Assembly (NCBI GenBank): GCA_030447305.1
Contig: JAUJPC010000002.1
Coordinates: 62,001 to 126,000, forward strand
Length of the DNA stretch: 64,000 nucleotides
Source: Actinomycetota bacterium
Lineage (GTDB): Bacteria > Actinomycetota > CADDZG01 > JAHWKV01
Reading direction: 5' to 3'
The notes beneath the pieces were generated by a model. That model had not been told where the DNA came from. It searched no databases and saw nothing but the letters and a program-made list of their open reading frames with translations. This document shows positions 52,923 through 60,299 of this stretch, piece by piece; position 1 is the stretch's first letter, and each line of letters begins with the position of its first letter. Position numbers and translations under genes: made by a program.

Positions 52923-52951
52923 GGGAGCAAAAAGGGAGCAAAAAGGGAGCA
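52923..52951 (+). repeat. GGGAGCAAAAA direct repeats next to the tRNA
   Basis: Two perfect copies of the 11-base GGGAGCAAAAA plus a third partial GGGAGCA, about 65 bases from the tRNA end. They could be integrase arm-binding sites. Confidence 0.6.
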
Positions 52952-53019
52952 GAACTCCGCGCAGAACCGCTCAGTGATGGCCAATCCTGCAGGACAGCGG
53001 ATGGATTCGGAGAACTTTG

Positions 53020-53424
53020 ATGGCACAAGTTATCAGGCTTTCCGATCGACAGATGGCGGCCCGCGTAAAGCGAGGGGCCTGCCTGCTGGACAAGCACCGA
53101 CCGGGTTGGGAGCGGGAGATCGACGTACGTCGGTTGGGCCTCCTGGAAAACGACGTTCTGTTGCAACTGTACGGCGACCCGATGGAAGCCCTCCAGGCTC
53201 TCGGTTTCGGATCGGTTAGAGACCATTTAGAGCATCTCTATACCGAAATTCCAGCAACCACGTTCAGGGGCGGAAATTTGGCCGACTACGGGTTTGCTGC
53301 CTTTCGGGAGGACCGCGGTGGCGAGTGGAGACAGGCATACCAGGAGCTTCGCCGGCTGTGGCGGACGGAGGTTAGGACGAGACTCGGCCCCAGCGTCCGA
53401 CGGGTCGTCGATTCCGCCAACTGA
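53020..53424 (+). CDS. Hypothetical mobile-element protein
   Basis: 134 aa from ATG 53020 with GGAG eight bases upstream. The first half (RGACLLDKHRPGWEREIDVRRLGLLENDVLLQLYGDPMEALQALGF) resembles short proteins often seen in actinobacterial phages and integrated elements, with a pattern like RGAxLLDxxRPGWxxxID. No catalytic motif. It is the first gene inside the element; 53425-53632 downstream shows nothing clear. Confidence 0.6.
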   Translation: MAQVIRLSDRQMAARVKRGACLLDKHRPGWEREIDVRRLGLLENDVLLQLYGDPMEALQALGFGSVRDHLEHLYTEIPATTFRGGNLADYGFAAFREDRGGEWRQAYQELRRLWRTEVRTRLGPSVRRVVDSAN

Positions 53425-53632
53425 GTCCTCACGGTTATCTACAGTCCCTTTGTAAAACAGTCACAGACTCCGGAGGCGTGGGACGGCATAACGTAACGGT
53501 AGCCCTCCGGTATTGGGTGGCGTAAGCAGCACGAGCAGCGGGCACTGCAGAGGCCGCCAGCACTGTCGCGCCGTAGCCACTAACTTGCTGGGTGAAAGGC
53601 AGGAAGCGGCGGGACGCCATGGGGCCCTTCAG

Positions 53633-54127
53633 TCAGTCACAAAACCACCGGACGTTAAACCGAGGATAGGGGGACCACTTATGTCCTCGTCCCGGCCAAC
53701 GCCAAGCCGCCAGAATCCAATCGTCTTCCCCCCGTGACATGACCACCATGACAGGACATGGTATCCGAGCGGACTGAAAGCTCGCGATCTTGCTGAGCGT
53801 ACGTCGATCAAGCTTACTCAGATAGGCAGGTCCGACGGGATGAGTGTGCCAGTCTCCTAGATACGTCTGGAGGCGACCGTGCTGTTGATAGAGCCTCGCA
53901 AGTTCCTCCTCTTGGTACTTGTCGTCCGGCACGAACCTACTTCGATGATGTTCTGCACCGGGACCTGGGCCCACCACGCTCGTCACAACGACTTCTCGAA
54001 ATTGCTCCACCCAATAGCCAAACAGGAGTCCGCCGGTCTCATTAGGAATCTTGTCGTCTGCCTCCGCGGTCATCGCCCTCCAGGCCTCCCCGCTCAACCA
54101 GAGGGTATGGGTTATTTTGCTCCGCAC
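53633..54127 (-). CDS. JAB/MPN metallopeptidase of the conjugation cassette
   Basis: 164 aa. A JAMM metal site is complete: E30 in IPNETGGLLFGYW and H94-x-H96...S104-x-x-D107 in DWHTHPVGPAYLSKLDRRTL. It is close in size and layout to Cap3 of type II CBASS and to the deubiquitinase-like subunits of other bacterial Ubl operons. Its ATG overlaps the end of the E2-E1 gene by 16 bases. The expected role is trimming a modifier precursor or cleaving it from targets. Confidence 0.88.
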   Translation of the reverse strand: MRSKITHTLWLSGEAWRAMTAEADDKIPNETGGLLFGYWVEQFREVVVTSVVGPGPGAEHHRSRFVPDDKYQEEELARLYQQHGRLQTYLGDWHTHPVGPAYLSKLDRRTLSKIASFQSARIPCPVMVVMSRGEDDWILAAWRWPGRGHKWSPYPRFNVRWFCD

Positions 54128-55830
54128 CGAGGGCAGAGCTCATGTTTGTGAAGTCTGTACGTGACCCAGGTCGGTGGAACGGGGCCGTCTTCATTCCTCA
54201 AGCGGAGAACTGCAACATCCCAATCAATGTCTGGGTATCCCTTATCTGACCCTCGGCAGAGCGTCGCGACAGCCGCTCTAACTCCCTCAGCAATCAGCGG
54301 CAGGAGATCGAACGCAAGCCCGGTGAAGGTGGGATCGGCGCAGCCTCTTGGTTGCACAGCCCCTGCCGGATCCGCTGGCGGTAGATCAAAGTCTCCCGAG
54401 GCGAAAGCTGCTCTAGAGCACAACCAGCAACCGTCGGTCTGATCCGGCACGATCCGAACAACTCGACCTCCCCAGGCGCCATAGGTTGCGTCTACAGCGA
54501 CATAGGGGAGGTGACGTTCCCGAGCTTCCTCGCTGAGGAAGTACTGGATCCCGAGCTCAGCCGACGCGTCATAGATCAGGTCGGTCTGTCCTAGAAACGC
54601 TTGCACAAAATCAAGGTCTCGCTTGGATACGGCGCCTTCACCGACGCTTCCCAAGCGCTGCTCAAACCTCGTCACATTCACGAAGGGCCACTGTTGTTCG
54701 ATAAACCGCCCTATCTCGATCTTAGGCACTCCGCAAGCCGGCAAGCCAAGAGGCCACCGTACGCATGTTCCCGGGTCCACGAAGTCGTGATCCGCCAGAC
54801 GCAAACGTCCCACTTGCGCCCGCCCAAACTCGAGAGCACTCGGACCACCAAGGCCGCCGAGTCCTAAGATAGAGATGGTCTTGTCTGGCAGGACCGCCGC
54901 TTCCGGAATTCGGGCTTCAAGATCACCCGGTCCGGCTCGGCCTGCTCGAGCAAAGTAGTAGGCGTCATCCGCCCTTCTCTGCTTTGGTTGCTTAGCGGGT
55001 CGCCACTGAACGGCAAATACCCAACCGTTTCCGCTGCTCCGCCATGTCACCTCTTCAGGAAATAAGACGCCGTACACGTCGAAGACGAACTGTCCAAGGC
55101 GCTGTCGGGCTTCACGCCTCGCTTCCTTATGAACTTCATGCACGGCATGGACGAGACCCTCTGCTGACGGTTCTCGGACTTCCGAAGGCATCCGGAACCA
55201 ACGCGCCCTCAACTCGCGGGAAAAAAGGCCCTCAGGAACCGGATAAGATCCCAAGACCTGCCCATCGCTATCACGGATCTCGGTCACGACCCCTCGTAGA
55301 AGAGCGTCGGACCGCTCCGCGACTCGGAGAAGGAGAGAGCCCCCCAGTGCGTCGTCGGGAATCGCCCAGTCACTATCGACCACGAGGAGCGCGTCACGCT
55401 GGTAGGGGTAGTAATCCGAGAACGGCTCTCCCTGATGCTCCTCTCCGATCGTGAGGTCATCTTCCGACGCCTCAGGCGATCCCAGTCGTAGGACCTTAGG
55501 AACCTGGTGTTCGATGAACCAGGCCAAGCTGTCATCTACTTCCCAGTTGTCAGTGGACCGGCCAATTAGGCACAAGCTGGTGGTAAAGGGGTTCTGGTGA
55601 CGCACTAGCGCCGCGTTCGGAGCTTGTACTTCAAAGCGGAAGAACGGATATAGATCAGGATACGTGGCTACCAGGTTGACTTCTTCTCCGTTCACCACTG
55701 GCCAGAGGTGGAACTGTAGAACCCCGGCCTCCCAAGCGCTTTCACTTCGCTCGTATCGAATGCCGAGGCGATCGAGTTCACTATGTTCCCGTCGGTAGAC
55801 CTCCGGGAACCGATCCCACCAACCATTCAT
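54112..55830 (-). CDS. Fused E2-E1 ubiquitin-type conjugation protein
   Basis: 572 aa. Residues ~1-150 are an E2-like domain (YPDLYPFFRFEVQ, RHQNPFTTSLCLIG with C87 as the likely thioester Cys, then a conserved Trp and SLAWFIEHQV). Residues ~295-572 are a ThiF/E1 adenylation domain: ISILGLGGLGGPS (323-328), LADHDFVDPGTCVRWPLG (Arg358; the usual Asn is not seen), structural CWLC (468/471) and CPRC (566/569) for zinc, and C497 in PRGCADPTFTG as candidate catalytic Cys. The same order and length are found in Cap2 of CBASS. The ATG overlaps the stop of the small peptide gene (TAATG). Confidence 0.9.
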   Translation of the reverse strand: MNGWWDRFPEVYRREHSELDRLGIRYERSESAWEAGVLQFHLWPVVNGEEVNLVATYPDLYPFFRFEVQAPNAALVRHQNPFTTSLCLIGRSTDNWEVDDSLAWFIEHQVPKVLRLGSPEASEDDLTIGEEHQGEPFSDYYPYQRDALLVVDSDWAIPDDALGGSLLLRVAERSDALLRGVVTEIRDSDGQVLGSYPVPEGLFSRELRARWFRMPSEVREPSAEGLVHAVHEVHKEARREARQRLGQFVFDVYGVLFPEEVTWRSSGNGWVFAVQWRPAKQPKQRRADDAYYFARAGRAGPGDLEARIPEAAVLPDKTISILGLGGLGGPSALEFGRAQVGRLRLADHDFVDPGTCVRWPLGLPACGVPKIEIGRFIEQQWPFVNVTRFEQRLGSVGEGAVSKRDLDFVQAFLGQTDLIYDASAELGIQYFLSEEARERHLPYVAVDATYGAWGGRVVRIVPDQTDGCWLCSRAAFASGDFDLPPADPAGAVQPRGCADPTFTGLAFDLLPLIAEGVRAAVATLCRGSDKGYPDIDWDVAVLRLRNEDGPVPPTWVTYRLHKHELCPRCGAK

Positions 55831-55958
55831 TAGCCGACCGGGCGATCCTTGGGAGGTTTCGGGGGCTTATGTGGACCCGGCGGTCCTGGGGGGTCCTTGG
55901 GCTCCTTTGGATCCTTGGGCTCCTTTGGATCCTTGGGCTCTTTCTCTTTATCGGGCAC
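55830..55958 (-). CDS. 42-aa Pro/Lys-rich peptide ending in Gly, candidate modifier
   Basis: GTG 55958 has AAGGAGG eight bases upstream. It encodes VPDKEKEPKDPKEPKDP..., with 16 Pro and 10 Lys in 42 residues, no aromatic residue and no possible beta-grasp fold, ending KPPKDRPVG then stop. The stop shares a base with the ATG of the E2-E1 gene (TAATG), so the peptide is translated first and coupled to it. The longer ATG 56174 version would run into the divergent sigma gene and has no ribosome site, so I reject it. A C-terminal Gly is what an E1 adenylates, and this is the only small product in the cassette. The role as modifier is an inference. Confidence 0.65.
   Translation of the reverse strand: MPDKEKEPKDPKEPKDPKEPKDPPGPPGPHKPPKPPKDRPVG
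55894..55941 (-). repeat. 18-base tandem repeat in the peptide gene
   Basis: TCCTTGGGCTCCTTTGGA is repeated 2.7 times without mismatch (55894-55911, 55912-55929, 55930-55941). It encodes the KEPKDP units, so the peptide can grow or shrink by six residues through slippage. Confidence 0.85.
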
Positions 55959-56090
55959 CTCAAATCCCTCCTTTTCGCTCAGCTCGATGGTCTGCTGTAC
56001 GTATCTCCGCCGGACGGAAGAACTTCCGAACGGCGGCAGAAAACCTTCGTACTTTGTTCGGAATTTCCGCGGACCCTCGGAGATGAAGTA

Positions 56091-56627
56091 GTGGTCGAGA
56101 TGAAGGCTGACGAGGTGGGCCTCACTAGGTTGAGAAGCCTGCTCGTCGCGAGCGCGAGGAAGCAGGGCTTGCACCCGAACGACGTGGAAGACGTGGTTCA
56201 GCAGGCTCTTCTTAAGATCTGGAGGGAGAGGCCACGACCTGGAGCACCCGCGATTGAAATTCGCGCTCAGAGAGCATTACGGGATATTCGCATAGAGTTC
56301 TACCGTCAGCGGTCTCGGCGACAGGGTGAGTATTCAACTCCGGAACCAGGTGAAGACTCTGGAGCTCGTTCCCTTCCAGAAGAACTGGTTTATAAAGAGT
56401 GCGCTTACCAGCTAATCGAGCTCAACGACTTAGTCACACGCATTCTGCCTCCCGACGCCCGAACTTATGCTTTCTTGAAGATGCTCAAGGCGACGGAAGC
56501 TGATATTGCGCGATTGATGGGGTGGTCTGAGAAAAGGGCCGCAGCGGCTCGAGTCCAACTAGGCCGCAAGAAGGGTGAGATCGTACGCGCAGTACTAAAC
56601 GCGCTAACTACCGGTGAGGAGGACTGA
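56091..56627 (+). CDS. ECF-like sigma factor
   Basis: About 178 aa from GTG 56091 (GGAG eight bases upstream; ATG 56100 is the alternative). Region 2: LLVASARKQGLHPNDVEDVVQQALLKIWRER and ALRDIRIEFYRQRSRR. Region 4: LPPDARTYAFLKMLKATEADIARLMGWSEKRAAAARVQLGRKKGEI. The ORF track entry begins 74 codons too early, antisense to the peptide gene. It is divergent from the conjugation cassette with 132 bases between, and could activate it or its own operon. The stop overlaps the next ATG. Confidence 0.78.
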   Translation: MVEMKADEVGLTRLRSLLVASARKQGLHPNDVEDVVQQALLKIWRERPRPGAPAIEIRAQRALRDIRIEFYRQRSRRQGEYSTPEPGEDSGARSLPEELVYKECAYQLIELNDLVTRILPPDARTYAFLKMLKATEADIARLMGWSEKRAAAARVQLGRKKGEIVRAVLNALTTGEED

Positions 56628-56905
56628 TGGTTGCATGCACCGCCGCACGCGAAAGCGAGTTTCGATCTGAAGAGTGTGGAGTACTGGGGGAACTGACGAG
56701 CTTGTGGCTCATGGTGCAAGCCGTCGAGGACATTCCGGCGACACCGGAAACCAATCTCTTGTACCAAAACGCCAAAGACGTCCTAGACGACTGCTTTCAA
56801 GACATGGGGCTGGACGCACCGTCGCTTCGAGCCTTCTTTCGAAGCAGCGAAATATCTTCAGTTCGCGAAAGTTTGATGAAGCAGGGTAACTACGGTCACC
56901 AGTGA
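56627..56905 (+). CDS. Hypothetical protein coupled to the sigma factor
   Basis: 92 aa; ATG 56627 shares a base with the sigma stop (TGATG). It is helical and acidic (LTSLWLMVQAVEDIPATPETNLLYQNAKDVLDDCFQDMGL) with three cysteines. The position would fit an anti-sigma or accessory protein, but no such domain can be recognised. The next ~300 bases (56906-57203) hold no convincing gene. Confidence 0.6.
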   Translation: MVACTAARESEFRSEECGVLGELTSLWLMVQAVEDIPATPETNLLYQNAKDVLDDCFQDMGLDAPSLRAFFRSSEISSVRESLMKQGNYGHQ

Positions 56906-57203
56906 AGCGGAACGCGACAGCACGGTTTACTTATAGGCGTGCGCCTTTTGCAGGATGCAAAGAAAAATCAATCCCAACATGGCCGTTGCTGGCAGGCGTC
57001 ATCTTGCGCGGTCAGGAGGAGTCGGTACCTATCGTTACGGACGACTACCGCGGCCGCACAAGATCTATAGCTACATCCAACGGACGTTTGTCGGCGGCCG
57101 GTCAACATCCTGAAGGTCAGCGATTTGGCAATTCAAAGCACAAATTAAGTTACAGTCTGACGTGCCTAAAGCCTTCCCGTGGCAGCCGATGCGAACTACG
57201 ACT

Positions 57204-57803
57204 ATGGCTGAAACCGCATGCGTCAGTTTCAGCGGAGATCTGGGCCTGTACGCCGAGGGTTACCTCGAAGGGGCAGAGGCCCTGCTCGAAGTGGTTAAGA
57301 AATCGGGCGAGAACCAGGATCTGCTCGTTTATCCCATCGTTTACAGCCTCCGTCACGCCGTCGAGCTACTCCTGAAGCAGGTCATCCGGGCGGCTCGTCT
57401 CCTGGTCGACAAGCCAGGCGACTTCCCCGACAGTCACCGGATTGAAGATCTCTGGAAAACCTGCAAGCCGTTACTGAAGAGCATCTGGCCCAACGATCCA
57501 TCATTCGCCACGGTTGAATCAGTAATTTCTCGGTTGTCCGAGCTCGATCCCGAAGGACAGGCGTTCCGCTATCCCGTCGGCACGAGGGAGAAGGGCGTCC
57601 GAGCGCCGACCCTGGACATAGACCTACGCCATTTGGATCTCGGCGCCCTGGTTGCCGATGTCGGAGACGTGATCCGCCTGCTACAAGGTGCGGATACAGG
57701 AATCGACGTGTACATGGATGGCAAGCGCGACATGTTGGACGAGCGACGCCAAATCGAACGCGAGATGCGGGCCGAGTACGAGGCGGAAATGCGGGGAGAA
57801 TGA
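57204..57803 (+). CDS. HEPN-like helical protein
   Basis: About 199 aa from ATG 57204 (ATG 57189 possible). SGDLGLYAEGYLEGAEALLEVV is followed by LLVYPIVYSLRHAVELLLKQVIRAAR and DSHRIEDLWKTCKPLL, which has the spacing of HEPN-fold proteins found in defence and mobile contexts. The strict R-x4-6-H signature is not clear. The C-terminus is a charged helix (DERRQIEREMRAEYEAEM). Possible abortive-infection type protein; evidence is only fold-like. Confidence 0.6.
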   Translation: MAETACVSFSGDLGLYAEGYLEGAEALLEVVKKSGENQDLLVYPIVYSLRHAVELLLKQVIRAARLLVDKPGDFPDSHRIEDLWKTCKPLLKSIWPNDPSFATVESVISRLSELDPEGQAFRYPVGTREKGVRAPTLDIDLRHLDLGALVADVGDVIRLLQGADTGIDVYMDGKRDMLDERRQIEREMRAEYEAEMRGE

Positions 57804-57931
57804 AATCGAAGCCGACGTCTAAACCTCCGACGTGGACCGATCAAGATGGCGATCACAAGGGAACGTGGGTTATCTGGTTTCCTCCAAGGCCTTGGCGGCC
57901 GCCCCCATCTCCACGGTGCGACAGGCTCTAG
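57800..57931 (+). CDS. Possible 43-aa protein overlapping the HEPN-like gene
   Basis: ATG 57800 overlaps the preceding TGA (ATGA) and reads KSKPTSKPPTWTDQDGDHKGTWVIWFPPRPW before stopping at TAG 57931. It is basic and Trp/Pro-rich. The overlap is typical of translational coupling, but the frame is short. Confidence 0.3.
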   Translation: MKSKPTSKPPTWTDQDGDHKGTWVIWFPPRPWRPPPSPRCDRL

Positions 57932-58001
57932 ACCAATCCGGATCGGTAACCCATTTGGATGCACAACACTTATTTGCAGATTCCAGCCCGGGCTTCCTTT
58001 C

Positions 58002-59087
58002 TCATTCAGACCTTACGTTTTTGCGGTAAAAATCCCCTAGCCCTGATCGCAGGTCATCATTGGCACTAGGGAAAAGATGTCCATATCGGTCGAGAACTAC
58101 TGACGCACTGGAGTGTCCGGCCCACGTCTTGATCGCTTGGACGTGAGCTCCAGTCGCAATCCAAAGGGCAATGGCGGTGTGCCTCAGGTCGTGTACCCGG
58201 AGCGGATCCACCTCTGCGGCCTTAACGGCTGGCAGCCAGACTCGTTGTCGGAAAAGGCCGCGGCGCATAAAGCCTCCTTCTGGGCTGGCAAAGATCAGAT
58301 CTGAGTCTGGGGCACAGAAGCGGTCGATGTGGTTCAACAGCTCGCTGGCGACTTCCGTGGGTATTGGAACGGTCCTGCGACCTGCCCTGGTTTTCGGAGG
58401 TCCCATGGACAAGGTTCGCCCGTCGACCTCCACCAAGATCTCGGCCACCTTCAACTCGGCCGCCTGGGCGTCGAATCGGTCCCTGCGAAGGCCGGCCATC
58501 TCTCCCCAACGAAGTCCCCCGTACGCGCCGATCAATACCAGCGCCCGGTAACGGGGATCGATCGCGTCGGCCAGCTTGTGGATCTCCCGAGGGGTCAAGA
58601 ATCGCATCTCGGAATGTTCGATCTTCGGCAGCGAGATGCCCCGGCACGGACTCTGAGCGATCAGGCCATTCTCGACGGCTACCTTGAGTACCGAAGTCAA
58701 AACGACATACGCCTTCCGAACCGTGGCCGGAGCGAGTTCTGCCGAGAGGTTTGCGACCCAGTGCCGGATCTGAGGAGGGCTGATTTCGTTCAAGGCCATC
58801 TTGCCCAAGTGAGGGAGAAGGTTGTTATCGAGTACGTAGCGGTAACGTGCTCTAGTCGAGGGTCGCAGGTTGACCATGGTTTCCCACCAGAACTCGACCC
58901 ACTCAGCCAGCTCCGTCTTGCCGGCCCGCGGATCGATCCAGGAACCGCTCCCCGTTTCGATGGAGGTTTCGGCCAGAAATCGCTTTGCATCAGCGCGTCG
59001 ACTAAACGTCTTGTGTCGAACCTTGCCGCTCGGGTCGCGGTAGCCGGCCCTCCATTTTTTATTGTTCGTCTGCTCGATCCAGCCCAT
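58002..59087 (-). CDS. int: Tyrosine recombinase integrase
   Basis: 361 aa. An Arm-DNA-binding N-terminus (MGWIEQTNNKKWRAGYRDPSGKVRHKTF), a SAM-like core-binding domain (ELAEWVEFWWETMVNLRPSTRARYRYVLDNNLLPHLG) and the catalytic domain with Arg in GGLRWGEMAGLR, Lys in PPKTRAGRRTVPIP, H299-x-x-R302 in HDLRHTA, H325 in GHSS and Tyr335 in DRYGHL. It should integrate the element at tRNA-Val and, with the adjacent Xis, excise it. Confidence 0.94.
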   Translation of the reverse strand: MGWIEQTNNKKWRAGYRDPSGKVRHKTFSRRADAKRFLAETSIETGSGSWIDPRAGKTELAEWVEFWWETMVNLRPSTRARYRYVLDNNLLPHLGKMALNEISPPQIRHWVANLSAELAPATVRKAYVVLTSVLKVAVENGLIAQSPCRGISLPKIEHSEMRFLTPREIHKLADAIDPRYRALVLIGAYGGLRWGEMAGLRRDRFDAQAAELKVAEILVEVDGRTLSMGPPKTRAGRRTVPIPTEVASELLNHIDRFCAPDSDLIFASPEGGFMRRGLFRQRVWLPAVKAAEVDPLRVHDLRHTAIALWIATGAHVQAIKTWAGHSSASVVLDRYGHLFPSANDDLRSGLGDFYRKNVRSE

Positions 59088-59149
59088 AGGTTCCCTGCGC
59101 TTTGGTCACCGTCCCAGTCTCCACACCGGGCTGACTCTTCCCGCCGGTC

Positions 59150-59425
59150 CTAGCTCCTCTTTCTCCGGCGCATGGGGGGCATGGGCGGCGGCCTAAGGCA
59201 CTCATTCTCAGGGTCTCCACCCAGACGGGTTGATTCCAGCCACTCTTCAAGGCGGCCCGGTCGGAATCTGAGGTGGCTGCCGAGCTTGAAAGCGCCCATC
59301 TCGCAAGAGTGGCGGTAGACGAAAGAAGGCGCCACGCTCAGAAGGTCGGCGACCTCTTCCACGGTGAGAAGCCTCTCGGTGCGCTCGGGCACCTTCCAGC
59401 CGGCTGAGTACTCCTTTATTTGCAA
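59150..59425 (-). CDS. xis: Excisionase/helix-turn-helix protein
   Basis: 91 aa. A MerR-like helix-turn-helix of the excisionase type: RLLTVEEVADLLSVAPSFVYRHSCEMGAFKLGSHLRFRPGRLEEWLES. The tail is basic (PPPMPPMRRRKRS). Upstream of the integrase on the same strand, the usual place of a recombination directionality factor. Confidence 0.87.
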   Translation of the reverse strand: MQIKEYSAGWKVPERTERLLTVEEVADLLSVAPSFVYRHSCEMGAFKLGSHLRFRPGRLEEWLESTRLGGDPENECLRPPPMPPMRRRKRS

Positions 59426-59441
59426 AGCGATTCACCTCCTT

Positions 59442-60299
59442 TCAGGTACGTAGATTTGTTCTGTTCAGGCCAGAGTCCAACTCGAATAGTGATCTGCGAT
59501 GGCTCTCGTTCACCGGCAGCCATATCGGACCGAGCGGTCGATCAAGGTGCCAATGAAGGAATGACGTGGCGACAGTCAGCCGGGTGGACCTGAGCGCTGG
59601 TCGGGCGGAGCGTTCACGTCTGGTGCTGCTGAAGCAGACCAGCAGTAGTTTAGGCAGGTGAACGGATATCGCGACCTCCTCGTAGTCGACGATCTTGTCC
59701 CTCAGGCACGAGCCGCTTTCCGTGCCTCGATCGAGTTCCAAGAAGAAGTTGGTTTGGGTTTCGCCGAAGCGGAAGATTCCGAGCCCGTCGGGCCGCACGA
59801 CCCCATGGCAGGCCTCCATGCTTGCCCTCTCACCGAGCCAATCGACCAGCTCGATGCCGTTTTGACGGCTGATGTGAATCAGGCGGCAGAAGAACTCGTT
59901 GGTGTCCCGCATGTGCTGCAGACGTGGACTCTTGACCAGATTGGGAGGCCGATTCCTTCGGAAGTAGAGCTTGTCGGCTTCGACATCCCTGATGTCGGAG
60001 ACGATCTCAGCGCCTGCTTTGTCCAAAACGTAGTGCCATGGCCAGGATCCTGGTCTTTTGGGCGGTCTGAAACGGTTGAGCACTCCGATCTGATGAAGTT
60101 GGTGGAGGCGGACGCGAGCCCGTGAATAGCTGGGGAAATGGAGTTGGTAGATCTGGGTGGTCGTAAGGAATCGGTGTTCGTAGATGTCGACGCAGATGTC
60201 GAAGTCCCGCTGGGTGAGCTTGGAGAGGATGGAGATCGAATCCATTTCATATCGCCGAGGCGATATGAAATGAGTCTGGGGTTTGACTGCGCGCCCCAT
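59442..60299 (-). CDS. Replication-relaxation family protein
   Basis: 285 aa. The N-terminus has winged helices of the Replic_Relax family (LTQRDFDICVDIYEHRFLTTTQIYQLHFPSYSRARVRLHQLHQIGVLNRFR, YVLDKAGAEIV). The C-terminal half has FRFGETQTNFFLELDRGTESGSCLRDKIVDYEEV, an E-x-D-x-G/T region. It is thought to act with mobile-element replication or transfer. ATG 60299 shares a base with the TraD-like stop (TGATG). A 30-base palindrome lies within its first codons. Confidence 0.83.
   Translation of the reverse strand: MGRAVKPQTHFISPRRYEMDSISILSKLTQRDFDICVDIYEHRFLTTTQIYQLHFPSYSRARVRLHQLHQIGVLNRFRPPKRPGSWPWHYVLDKAGAEIVSDIRDVEADKLYFRRNRPPNLVKSPRLQHMRDTNEFFCRLIHISRQNGIELVDWLGERASMEACHGVVRPDGLGIFRFGETQTNFFLELDRGTESGSCLRDKIVDYEEVAISVHLPKLLLVCFSSTRRERSARPALRSTRLTVATSFLHWHLDRPLGPIWLPVNESHRRSLFELDSGLNRTNLRT
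60243..60272. repeat. Perfect 14-base inverted repeat
   Basis: CATTTCATATCGCC-ga-GGCGATATGAAATG is perfect over both arms. It sits at codons ~10-19 of the replication-relaxation gene, and its last bases contain the alternative ATG 60245. Confidence 0.95.

Noticed and set aside
52819-53226. 135-aa minus ORF ending ATGIEPVTPAL
   Set aside because: The tail is the antisense of the tRNA-Val gene, a well-known annotation artefact.
53633-55830. CBASS type II (Cap2/Cap3)
   Set aside because: E2-E1 and JAB fit, but no CD-NTase or effector gene is found on either side within the cargo.
55849-56091. Gly/Leu/Ser-repeat + ORF
   Set aside because: Reverse frame of the tandem repeats in the peptide gene; lacks a ribosome site.
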